Shown: positions 7,444 through 14,376 of the stretch, piece by piece | Numbering within the stretch: the stretch's first letter is position 1 | Layout: every line of letters begins with the position of its first letter | From: Deltaproteobacteria bacterium | Lineage (GTDB): Bacteria; Myxococcota; B64-G9 | DNA length: 46,883 bases | Direction of reading: 5' to 3' | NCBI GenBank assembly: GCA_019307065.1 | Contig: JAFDKH010000015.1 | Location: 1 to 46,883 of the forward strand | Program-made: the position numbers and the translations under genes | The notes under the pieces: generated by a model | Seen by the model: the letters and a program-made list of their open reading frames with translations, nothing else | The model's database searches: none | Told to the model about the DNA's origin: nothing

Positions 7444-10104
7444 TTTCTCAAGACGCACCGCACAGACCTTGAATTCAGGAATTTTGGCAATTGGGTCATA
7501 GGCAGGATTGGTTAGAACATTGGCGGCTGCCTCAACAAAGTGAAAAGGTACGAACACAACGCCTTGAGCCACCATCGTGTCGACTCTAGCCCGAAGCTCA
7601 ATTTTTCCCCGACGAGAGCTGACCCTGATCCTATCTCCGTTCTTGACCTTCAAGCGTTTGGCATCGCTGGGATTTATCTGTACGAATGGCCCGGGCTCAA
7701 TCTCGTTCAGTCCTCGAGACTTGCGCGACATGGTCCCCGTATGAAACTGCGCCAGTACTCGTCCGGTTGTCAGTTGCATCGGATACTTTTTATCCGGAAG
7801 TTCGTTAGCCGGGATGAAATCTATTGCGTGAAATTTACCCAATCCGCGACTGAATTTACCTTTGTGTAAAACGGGAGTCCCGGAATGGTCGGCGCCTGGA
7901 CAGGGCCAGCAAAGCTGTTCTGACGCATCCAGTCGCTTATAGCTAATACCGGCATACTGCGGTGTAACCTCTGCTATTTCGTCCATGATCTTTGATGCTG
8001 AAGGGTAGCTCATCGAATAGCCCAAACGACCCGCCAGTTCACATAAAATCTCCCAATCCGGACGGGTCCCGGGCAGAGGCTCCACCGCCTGATACATCCT
8101 TTGCACTCGACGCTCTGTGTTGGTAACCGTTCCGTCACGCTCGACATAGCTGGCGGCCGGCAAAACGACGTCGGCCAATTCGGCTGTCTCAGTCAAGAAA
8201 ATATCTTGCACAACCAGAAACTGGATAGCTTCGAGAGATTTCTTGACGTGGGTTGTATCCGGGTCACTCAGCATGGGGTTTTCACCCATAATGTAAAGAG
8301 CTTTGATTTTTCCCTTGAGAGCTGCCGGGAGAATCTCTGTTATAGTCAACCCATTCTCAGCCGAAAGCTTTACACCCCAGGCTTTTTCGAATTTTTCCCT
8401 AACCGCAGTATTAGTTACTTGTTGATAGCCAGGATAAACATTCGGCAGAGCCCCCACGTCACAAGCACCCTGAACATTGTTCTGTCCGCGTAACGGGTTT
8501 ACCCCACCACCGGCTACTCCAACGTTGCCGCATAGCATGGCCAGATTAGCTAGCGACTTGACGTTGTCGGTACCGGTAACATGTTGAGTTATCCCCATCG
8601 CATATGCAATCGAAGCCGGGTTGCCCGAGGCGTACAACTTCGCCGCCTTGACAATATCGTCAGCAGGAATACCGGTAATCTTGGCCACTGATTTCGGGTC
8701 AAATTTCCTGACCAACTCGCGGACCGAATCAAAATCTTCTGTCCGCTGGCTTATGTATTCGAGGTCGGCGAGTCCTTCTTTGATAATCACGTGCATCATC
8801 CCGTTAATCCAGGCCACATCGGTACCTGGTCGCGGCTGACAAAACAGTGTCGCGTTACTCGTCAAAGGAATCTCGCGGGGTTCGATCACTAAAAGCTTGG
8901 TCCCCTGGGCAACTGCCCGCCTTATACGATTGGCGATAATCGGGTGTGCTTCGGTTGTGTTAGACCCGGTAACCAGAATAACTTCTGAGAGGCTGAAGTC
9001 GGAAATTGGGTTAGTCATTGAACCGCTACCGAACGAGGCCGCCAGACCGGCGACCGTGGAGCTGTGTCAGAGCCGGGCGCAGTGATCGATATTATTCGTG
9101 CCCATCACTACGCGTGTAAATTTTTGCATTACGTAGTTGTCTTCGGTAGCTACCTTGGCAGAAGAAAAAGCGGCAAACGAGTCACCTTTGTGCTGACCTA
9201 GTTTTTTAGCAACCAGATCGAGAGCCTCGTCCCAAGTTGCCTCTTCAAGTTTGCCTTTTCGCCTGATCAAGGGCGTCGTCAAGCGATTCGAGTCATTAAC
9301 ATAGTCAATGGCACAAAAGCGCCCCTTGACACACAGGTTGCCGTGATTCACCGGGTTATCGGGTTCTCCCCGGGCCGATACTACTTTTTGCTTACGAACT
9401 CCCATCAAGATCCCGCAACCAGTCCCGCAGTACTGGCATATCGTCTTGATTTCCTTGTCCGCCGGCAAAGTGGTCTCACGAAATCGAAGGGCTCCGGTCG
9501 GACAATGCACAACGCATTCTCCACAAGACTCGCAGATACTTTGACCAATGCCACCCTCAAGAAATGTACCCACCTCCGTCTGGTGCCCGCGCCTAATGAA
9601 ATGAATAGCCCCCAGACCCAGAATATCTTCGCAGGTGCTGACACATCGCGCACACAGGACACACCGATTCATGTCGCGCACAAATACCGCGCTGCTCTCG
9701 TCAAGAGTGCCCTCTCGTTCTAAGGGAATAAGGCCGTGCTCACGTATTCCGAAACGCTTGGCGAGTTGCTGCAATTCACAATCCAGATTCGCCCGACAAT
9801 TGAGGCAGTCATTTGGATGATCCGCAAGCATTAATCGGACGATCATCTTGCGGGTTTCAAATATTTCATCATCTTCGGTAATAACCTTCATACCGTCAGC
9901 GGCTTGAGTAATACAGGCCGGAGGCAATCCACGCATTCCGTCAATCTTGACAATGCACAGGCGACAGCCGCCATACGGTTTAAGATCCGGATCGTAACAA
10001 AGAGTTGGAATCTCTATTTTCGCCTTGCGAGCTGCATCGAGGACGGTGGCACCTGATTCGATCCTGACTTCTTGTCCGTCAAGAGTTACTGTGATTTCTA
10101 CCAT
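7435..10104 (-). CDS. fdhA: Selenocysteine formate dehydrogenase, catalytic (alpha) subunit, NAD-type
   Basis: A single 889-residue protein whose frame contains one in-frame TGA (9069-9067), decoded as selenocysteine at residue 346. Flanking residues 'IDHCARL-U-HSSTVAGLA' match the FdhF active site, where Sec/Cys ligates Mo or W. Domains: N-terminal [2Fe-2S] ferredoxin (~1-80, CRLC and related Cys), His/Cys-ligated 4Fe-4S region (~80-125), two 4Fe-4S motifs (CVLCARCVSTC and CESCGECVVHC, ~145-205), 4Fe-4S plus molybdopterin domains (CQYCGTGCG at ~225) and the C-terminal molydopterin-dinucleotide-binding domain (~770-889). It oxidises formate to CO2, or the reverse, passing electrons to the NuoF/NuoE-like subunits encoded upstream. 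GAGGGAG precedes ATG 10104. Naive gene calling would split it at 9067 into 345- and 527-residue pieces. selABC are not in the window. Confidence 0.96.
9037..9069 (-). promoter_or_regulatory. Bacterial SECIS element directing UGA recoding
   Basis: On the fdhA mRNA, the UGA (9069-9067) is followed after exactly 18 nt by a loop GGUCU (9048-9044). The loop is closed by GGUCGCC (9055-9049) pairing with GGCGGCC (9043-9037), seven pairs with one G-U. The E. coli fdhF SECIS has the same GGUCU loop with the same 18-nt distance (from memory of that sequence). The hairpin recruits SelB with Sec-tRNA. It overlaps the coding sequence for residues just after Sec346. Confidence 0.93.
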
Positions 10105-10126
10105 GAGTCGCTCCCTCTATTTTATT

Positions 10127-10232
10127 CCCGTCTCAAAAGCTCGTTTTTTACAAAATACGAATCAAAAAACACACTGAAATTTCTATTAATCTCACTCGGT
10201 GGCCATATCAAAACGACAGTTTTGAGACGGCC
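10127..10232 (-). promoter_or_regulatory. Inverted-repeat leader between the NuoF-like gene and fdhA
   Basis: The 129-bp gap upstream of fdhA holds a perfect 11-bp inverted repeat: CCGTCTCAAAA (10128-10138) and TTTTGAGACGG (10220-10230). The distal arm can instead form a local hairpin (10201-10232) with TCAAAAC/GTTTTGA and GGCC/GGCC pairing. The two folds share the same strand, so they exclude each other. The proximal arm ends ~10 nt before the GAGGGAG ribosome-binding site of fdhA. A post-transcriptional switch or a processing site is possible. It does not match a molybdenum-cofactor riboswitch that I can recognise. Confidence 0.45.
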
Positions 10233-10233
10233 A

Positions 10234-12084
10234 CTACTCTACCAAGATGGCCTTGAAGCGGCAGACGTCTGCACAAACACCGCATTGAGTGCACTTGGAC
10301 TGATCAATTGAATGCGGTTGTTTCTTTTCTCCAGAAATTGCCCCGGAAGGACACTTTTTCGCACAAAGCATGCAGCCGGTGCATTCCTTGGTTATCACCG
10401 TAAAAGTAAGTAGCTCCTTACATATCTTGGCACGGCATTTCTTGTCGATAATATGTTCTTCGTACTCCTCCCTGAAATACTTCAAGGTTGTCAGGGCCGG
10501 GTTTGGTGCAGTTTGACCCAGACCGCACAGAGAAGCTCCCTTGATAGCCACACCCAGCTGGCCAAGCAATTCGATATCGGACATCTTGCCTTCTCCGGCG
10601 CATATTCTTTCGAGGATGCTCAACATCTCCTTGGTGCCGAGACGGCAAGGTGTACATTTTCCACAAGACTCATTCTGAGTGAATGTCAAAAAATAACGGG
10701 CCAGATCCACCATACAAGTATTCTCGTCGGTTACTACCAGGCCACCCGATCCCATAATAGAGCCGGCTTTTGCCAGCGACTCGTAATCAATCGGTGTGTC
10801 CAGAAAGAGTGCCGGCAGGCAACCGCCAGACGGCCCACCTGTCTGGGCCGCCTTGAAAGTACCTCCATCTGGAACTCCTCCGCCAATACCATTCACAACC
10901 TCTCCCAGCTTCATGCCCATCGGCACTTCGATCAGGCCGGGCCGGCTGATTTTACCGGCCAATGCAAAGGTCTTAGTCCCCTTGCTCTTTTCGGTCCCAA
11001 ATGAAGCAAACCATTCAGCTCCTTCACGGAGAATGCTTGCAACGTTGGCAAAAGTTTCGACATTGTTAATATTCGATGGCTTCGAGAACAGACCCTTGAT
11101 GGCCGGGAAGGGCGGGCGGGATCTTGGCATACCCCGTTCGCCTTCAATGCTGGCTATCAGGGCAGTCTCTTCGCCACACACAAAGGCCCCGGCTCCTTCT
11201 TTTATAATGATGTCGAAGCCAAATCCTGAGCCAAGCATGCTTTCTCCCAGCAAGCCTACTTCTCTCATCTGCCGCAAGGCAGCTTTGAGCCTTTCTATCG
11301 CCAGCGGATATTCGGCTCGAATGTAGATGTAGCCATGACTGGCGCCAATTGCATAGGCAGCGATACACATTCCTTCCAGAACGGCATGCGGATCGCCCTC
11401 GAGAAGCGAGCGATCCATGAAGGCACCCGGGTCACCTTCATCCGCGTTGCATATCAAATACTTGTCACTACCTTCTGCAGCCCGGCAAAATTTCCATTTG
11501 AGCCCGGTCGGAAAACCACCGCCTCCACGACCGCGCAGTCCTGAGGCAACAACTTCTTCAATGACTTCTTCAGGCTTCATCTTAATGGCCCGCTGTAGAC
11601 CCTGGTACCCATCTCGAGCCAGATAATGATCCAGCTCAGCCGGATTGATAATTCCACAATTTCGCAATGCAATTCTGACTTGCGGTTTGAGTACCGGAAG
11701 ATCAAACAGGGGTCGGATTCCTTTAATCCGACCGTCTCCCAGAGTTCCCATGGCATAGTCAGTCAGCGGCTTGCCTTCGACCAGGTGACTATTGAGAATC
11801 TCTCTAAGCTTCTTGGGAGTTACTTCAGAATAGCAAACTCTGGGTTTGCCCGGCATTTTGATATCCACCAGAGGCTCGGCAAAACACATGCCGATGCATC
11901 CGGTTGGAATTACATCGGCCTCGACACCAAGGCGGGGAAGCTCCTCCTCAAGTACGCTACGAAGTTCTTTTCCACCTGCCGCTAGGCCGCAGGTTGCGTT
12001 CTGGATGAAGATCAAGGGCCGATCACCGTTTTGTAGCTGATCCCACTCACTCTTGGCCTGTTTGATTCGTTGATTGAAATTCAC
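10234..12084 (-). CDS. NuoF/HndC-like NAD(H)-binding flavoprotein subunit of formate dehydrogenase
   Basis: 616 residues in four parts. A thioredoxin-like [2Fe-2S] domain (~1-125) carries CGLAAGG and CIGMC cysteines. The NuoF core (~150-440) has the FMN/NADH glycine-rich motif GLRGRGGGGFPTG and a second one, GAGAFVCGEETAL. An SLBB region and the NuoF 4Fe-4S motif 'SCGKCTPCRLGT' (~475) follow. The C-terminal pair of 4Fe-4S ferredoxin motifs is at ~555-616 (CTGCMLCAKKCP, CTQCGVCADVC). It should accept electrons from FdhA clusters and reduce NAD+, or run in reverse. The same layout occurs in HndC and other bifurcating enzymes, so flavin-based bifurcation with ferredoxin is possible but not shown. 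It starts 25 bp after the NuoE-like gene. Confidence 0.93.
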   Translation of the reverse strand: MNFNQRIKQAKSEWDQLQNGDRPLIFIQNATCGLAAGGKELRSVLEEELPRLGVEADVIPTGCIGMCFAEPLVDIKMPGKPRVCYSEVTPKKLREILNSHLVEGKPLTDYAMGTLGDGRIKGIRPLFDLPVLKPQVRIALRNCGIINPAELDHYLARDGYQGLQRAIKMKPEEVIEEVVASGLRGRGGGGFPTGLKWKFCRAAEGSDKYLICNADEGDPGAFMDRSLLEGDPHAVLEGMCIAAYAIGASHGYIYIRAEYPLAIERLKAALRQMREVGLLGESMLGSGFGFDIIIKEGAGAFVCGEETALIASIEGERGMPRSRPPFPAIKGLFSKPSNINNVETFANVASILREGAEWFASFGTEKSKGTKTFALAGKISRPGLIEVPMGMKLGEVVNGIGGGVPDGGTFKAAQTGGPSGGCLPALFLDTPIDYESLAKAGSIMGSGGLVVTDENTCMVDLARYFLTFTQNESCGKCTPCRLGTKEMLSILERICAGEGKMSDIELLGQLGVAIKGASLCGLGQTAPNPALTTLKYFREEYEEHIIDKKCRAKICKELLTFTVITKECTGCMLCAKKCPSGAISGEKKQPHSIDQSKCTQCGVCADVCRFKAILVE

Positions 12085-12109
12085 GGCAGAATTCTCCTAA
12101 GAGTTAGAC

Positions 12110-12871
12110 TTATCTTTTCCTGCGCAATTTGCGAGCAGTCTTGGTTTTTTTTGCAATTTTCTTTACTGGTTTACGCTTGGCCTTTTTCTTGACGGCCTTT
12201 TTCTTGACGGCCTTTTTCTTGACGGCCTTTTTCTTGACCGCGCTCTTTGCGGTGCCCTTGGGTACGGTTTTCTTCTTGCTGACTTTTTTTACCGGCCTTG
12301 GCTTAGTTTCTGTATCTTTTACTGGCACAGCCTTTGGGGCTATGGGTTTTGACCCGCCACGAATACCATCAGCCAGTTTTTTCAAAGATGTCGGAGTTTG
12401 ACGACCATGGGCACTGCCATTGATGACCACTAAGGGAGCCAGGGCGCAAGCCCCGACACAGGCCACGGTCTCCATCGTAATAAGCATATCCTGTGTAGTA
12501 CCGCCCGCATCGATTCCCAAATGTTTACTCAACTCGTCAACCAGACGTGCGCTGCCTCTAACGTGACAGGCCGTTCCGCGACAAATAGTTACTGTATTCT
12601 TGCCCCGTGGCTCAAAGTAGAACTGTGCATAGAAACTGGCAACACCATAAACCTTGCTGGCTGGAACCTTCAGGTATTGCGAAGCGGCACGCATGGCATC
12701 GGGAGCTAAAAACCCGGCTTCAGCCTGAATAAACTGCAAGATTGGAATAAGATATTGAGACCTGGCTTCAAACTTCTTGGCGATTTTACTGACCCATTTA
12801 TCAACCTCAGCGGGATCGCCAGCCAAACCTGGAAACTCGCAAGTTTCTTGCTGTTCTTGGGTTTTCTGCAT
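12110..12871 (-). CDS. NuoE-like [2Fe-2S] subunit with a basic repeat tail
   Basis: 253 residues. Residues ~15-175 form a thioredoxin-like NuoE/HndA domain, with the four [2Fe-2S] ligands visible as C-x4-C (CRGTAC) and C-x3-C (CVGAC). It would pass electrons between the NuoF-like subunit and the FDH module. Residues ~185-253 are an unusual extension made almost only of Lys, Ala, Val, Pro and Arg, with four VKKKA-type units encoded by a 15-bp tandem repeat (12181-12240). It resembles histone-H1-like tails and has no counterpart in standard NuoE (~160-175 residues). GGAGAG lies upstream of ATG 12871. The gene begins 43 bp after the RNase H gene, so the FDH operon may share that transcript. Confidence 0.9.
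   Translation of the reverse strand: MQKTQEQQETCEFPGLAGDPAEVDKWVSKIAKKFEARSQYLIPILQFIQAEAGFLAPDAMRAASQYLKVPASKVYGVASFYAQFYFEPRGKNTVTICRGTACHVRGSARLVDELSKHLGIDAGGTTQDMLITMETVACVGACALAPLVVINGSAHGRQTPTSLKKLADGIRGGSKPIAPKAVPVKDTETKPRPVKKVSKKKTVPKGTAKSAVKKKAVKKKAVKKKAVKKKAKRKPVKKIAKKTKTARKLRRKR
12181..12240. repeat. Four tandem copies of a 15-bp unit inside the NuoE-like gene
   Basis: The unit cctttttcttgacgg repeats exactly at 12181, 12196 and 12211, and with one mismatch at 12226. Translated on the minus strand it gives the repeating VKKKA pentapeptide. The exact identity between copies suggests recent slippage, so copy number may vary between strains. Confidence 0.9.
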
Positions 12872-12914
12872 TGATCTCTCCAGCTAGAAGTGGTTTCTGT
12901 ACTATCTGACTTAT

Positions 12915-13325
12915 TTACTCGCGTTCATCGATTGCCTTATTGGCCAATCGATCGGCCTCGCGATTTTCATTGCGTGGTATGTGCTGCACTCGGATTCCAT
13001 TAATCTGTTCAATTCGCTCAACAGCATCCCTGTACAAAGGAAGCAAGCCCGGGTTACGAACCCGGTATTCACCGTTGAGTTGCTTGACGATCAATTCGGA
13101 ATCCATCTTGACCGTGACATGGCTTGGATTGATTTTAATAACTTCTTCGAGCCCGATAATCAGGGCGCGGTATTCGGCGACATTATTGGTGGTTTTTCCA
13201 AGAAACAAGGATTTCTCCACCAATTTCTTACCGCCTGTGTCGGTAATGTATACTCCGGCACCTGCAAGGCCAGGATTTCCTCGAGAGGCACCATCGGTAA
13301 ACAGAACTACTTCAGATATCTGCAA
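12915..13325 (-). CDS. Ribonuclease HI family protein
   Basis: 136 residues from the start chosen here. It is an RNase H fold with the four catalytic acids at D11 (FTDGASRGNPG), E51 (NNVAEYRAL), D75 (KMDSELIV) and D125 (NREADRLAN). It cleaves RNA in RNA-DNA hybrids. It lacks the basic-protrusion insert of E. coli RNase HI and so belongs to the short RnhA/reverse-transcriptase-like group. Start: TTG at 13325, because AGGAG lies exactly 7 nt upstream and the codon follows the zinc-ribbon gene's stop by 4 nt. A longer frame opening at TTG 13358 would overlap that gene by 29 bp and has no ribosome-binding site. It is cotranscribed with the zinc-ribbon gene, a common pairing. Confidence 0.9.
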   Translation of the reverse strand: MQISEVVLFTDGASRGNPGLAGAGVYITDTGGKKLVEKSLFLGKTTNNVAEYRALIIGLEEVIKINPSHVTVKMDSELIVKQLNGEYRVRNPGLLPLYRDAVERIEQINGIRVQHIPRNENREADRLANKAIDERE

Positions 13326-13329
13326 TCTA

Positions 13330-14106
13330 TTACTCCTGCCCACTAGACGCTTTTTCAATATCCAGATCTACTAAGGCAGGCTTGAAATATAAAATGCGAC
13401 TGCAGTAAGGGCAGGTTTCAATCTGGGCTCCCTTGAGAATAATATTATACAACTGTGGGGGAATGCCCATGTGACATCCTTGACAGTGCTCATCAAGAAC
13501 GTCTACTAAAGCAATTCCTTCTCGGCGTCTACTGATCGTCTGGTATTGCTCGTACCACCTAGATTCCACGCGCTCTTTTGCCTGGTTGCGCCCCTTTTCT
13601 TCTCCCGCAATTGAAGCATTGATAGAGGCCAGTTTTTCTTCAAGCGCCTGGCGCTCTTTGGAAAGTTCGGCATCTTTTTCCGCCAACTCTTCTTTTTTCT
13701 GACCGCTGCTGGTTTTCAGATCTTCAATATCCTGCATTTTTCTCAAGATCTCATCTTCGATACCAAGGTTGGCTTTACGGCAAGCTTCGATCTCACGAGA
13801 TAAGGCCTGGTAGTCCCGGTTGCTCTTTATATCGTTCAGCCTGGATTCCCATTTCTTAATCTTCTCTTTTTCGGCTTTCAAATCTGATTCTGCAAGTCGC
13901 CTGGCCATTTCGGCTTCGTCAAGTCGATTGAGCTCATCATTGAGCTCCGTTTTCTTGGAACCTACAATGTTACCTATTTCTTTTAAGCGGTTAGGAATCT
14001 GCTTGCTGTCGTTTTCCAACTCCAGAATCCGGACATCAATTTCTTGAAGATCTACCAGTGCCTTTAGTATCTCTAGGGGTGTCACGACCATTGCCTCCGT
14101 CTCCAT
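13330..14106 (-). CDS. Coiled-coil C4 zinc-ribbon protein (COG1579 type)
   Basis: 258 residues. A long antiparallel coiled coil (~10-190) is followed by a C-terminal zinc ribbon with two Cys pairs, CQGC (~210) and CPYC (~235). Proteins of this family have been linked to RNA or translation-related roles, but the exact function here is unknown. It is followed by RNase HI with a 4-nt gap. Two ATGs are possible, 14106 and 14091 (METEAMVVT...). GGAGACGGAGG precedes the second, so the mature N-terminus may be five residues shorter. A strong terminator lies just upstream (14140-14170), so the gene needs its own promoter between ~14107 and 14140 or readthrough. Confidence 0.85.
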   Translation of the reverse strand: METEAMVVTPLEILKALVDLQEIDVRILELENDSKQIPNRLKEIGNIVGSKKTELNDELNRLDEAEMARRLAESDLKAEKEKIKKWESRLNDIKSNRDYQALSREIEACRKANLGIEDEILRKMQDIEDLKTSSGQKKEELAEKDAELSKERQALEEKLASINASIAGEEKGRNQAKERVESRWYEQYQTISRRREGIALVDVLDEHCQGCHMGIPPQLYNIILKGAQIETCPYCSRILYFKPALVDLDIEKASSGQE

Positions 14107-14139
14107 TCAACCACCATAGCCAAACAATCCCCCCTTAAT

Positions 14140-14170
14140 AAAAAACGCGCCCGGGGTTGTCCGGACGCGT
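14140..14170 (-). terminator. Rho-independent terminator
   Basis: On the minus strand the stem is ACGCGTCCGG (14170-14161) with CCGGGCGCGT (14154-14145), ten positions with one mismatch, loop of 6 nt, directly followed by a run of six T. It lies downstream of the rpoD-tRNA unit and upstream of the zinc-ribbon gene, so it probably ends the rpsU-dnaG-rpoD-tRNA transcript or a small RNA. Confidence 0.85.
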
Positions 14171-14184
14171 ATTATTCACTCGCT

Positions 14185-14209
14185 GGGGCATTCGTATTCG
14201 TAATGCCCC
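14185..14209 (-). other. Second hairpin before the terminator
   Basis: GGGGCATT (14185-14192) and AATGCCCC (14202-14209) form a perfect 8-bp stem with a 9-nt loop, 14 nt before the terminator stem. The two hairpins in a row look like the 3' part of a structured transcript. The gap 14171-14299 has no convincing gene apart from a 16-codon ATG frame on the minus strand (~14222-14172), which I do not call. Confidence 0.55.
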
Positions 14210-14299
14210 ATCCACAGCAAAAACATTGGCTTTATCTTTACTCCCGTTCTCAACACAACGCGAAGCTACCCCTCCAGCAAACCACTGTCAACCAAAAAA

Positions 14300-14372
14300 T
14301 GGGCCCACCAGGATTCGAACCTGGGACCGACCGGTTATGAGCCGGCAGCTCTAGCCGCTGAGCCATGGGCCC
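14300..14372 (-). tRNA. tRNA with CAU anticodon, probably tRNA-Ile2 (lysidine type)
   Basis: A complete cloverleaf. Acceptor GGGCCCA (14372-14366) pairs with TGGGCCC, the D arm is GCTC/GAGC, the anticodon stem-loop is GCCGG-CTCATAA-CCGGT (anticodon CAT), the variable loop is CGGTC, and the T arm is CCAGG-TTCGAAT-CCTGG. Discriminator is A at 14300; CCA is not encoded. A CAU anticodon fits elongator Met, initiator Met or Ile2. The C4-G69 and C5-G68 acceptor pairs, and an anticodon/variable region close to known Ile2 genes, favour Ile2, whose C34 is converted to lysidine by TilS. It is not initiator-like, since the first pair is G1-C72. A T6 run (14299-14294) follows. The 5' end is only 4 nt from the rpoD stop. 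Confidence 0.92.
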
Positions 14373-14376
14373 CTAA

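Noticed and set aside
9067..9069. Stop codon splitting fdhA into two genes, or a nonsense mutation
   Set aside because: The codon is TGA exactly at the Sec/Cys active-site position, reading continues in the same frame, and a SECIS hairpin follows at the right distance.
10105..10233. Molybdenum-cofactor riboswitch before fdhA
   Set aside because: The region has inverted repeats but none of the conserved Moco riboswitch sequence that I can identify.
12129..12401. Plus-strand hydrophobic repeat frame opposite the NuoE-like gene
   Set aside because: It is the complement of the Lys-rich repeat tail (Phe/Leu from AAG/AAA complement) and has no independent support.
13326..13358. Longer RNase H start at TTG 13358
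   Set aside because: It overlaps the zinc-ribbon gene by 29 bp; TTG 13325 has AGGAG at 7 nt.
14157..14354. 65-codon plus-strand frame over the tRNA and hairpins
   Set aside because: It overlaps the tRNA gene and the terminator on the opposite strand and has no ribosome-binding site or homology I recognise.
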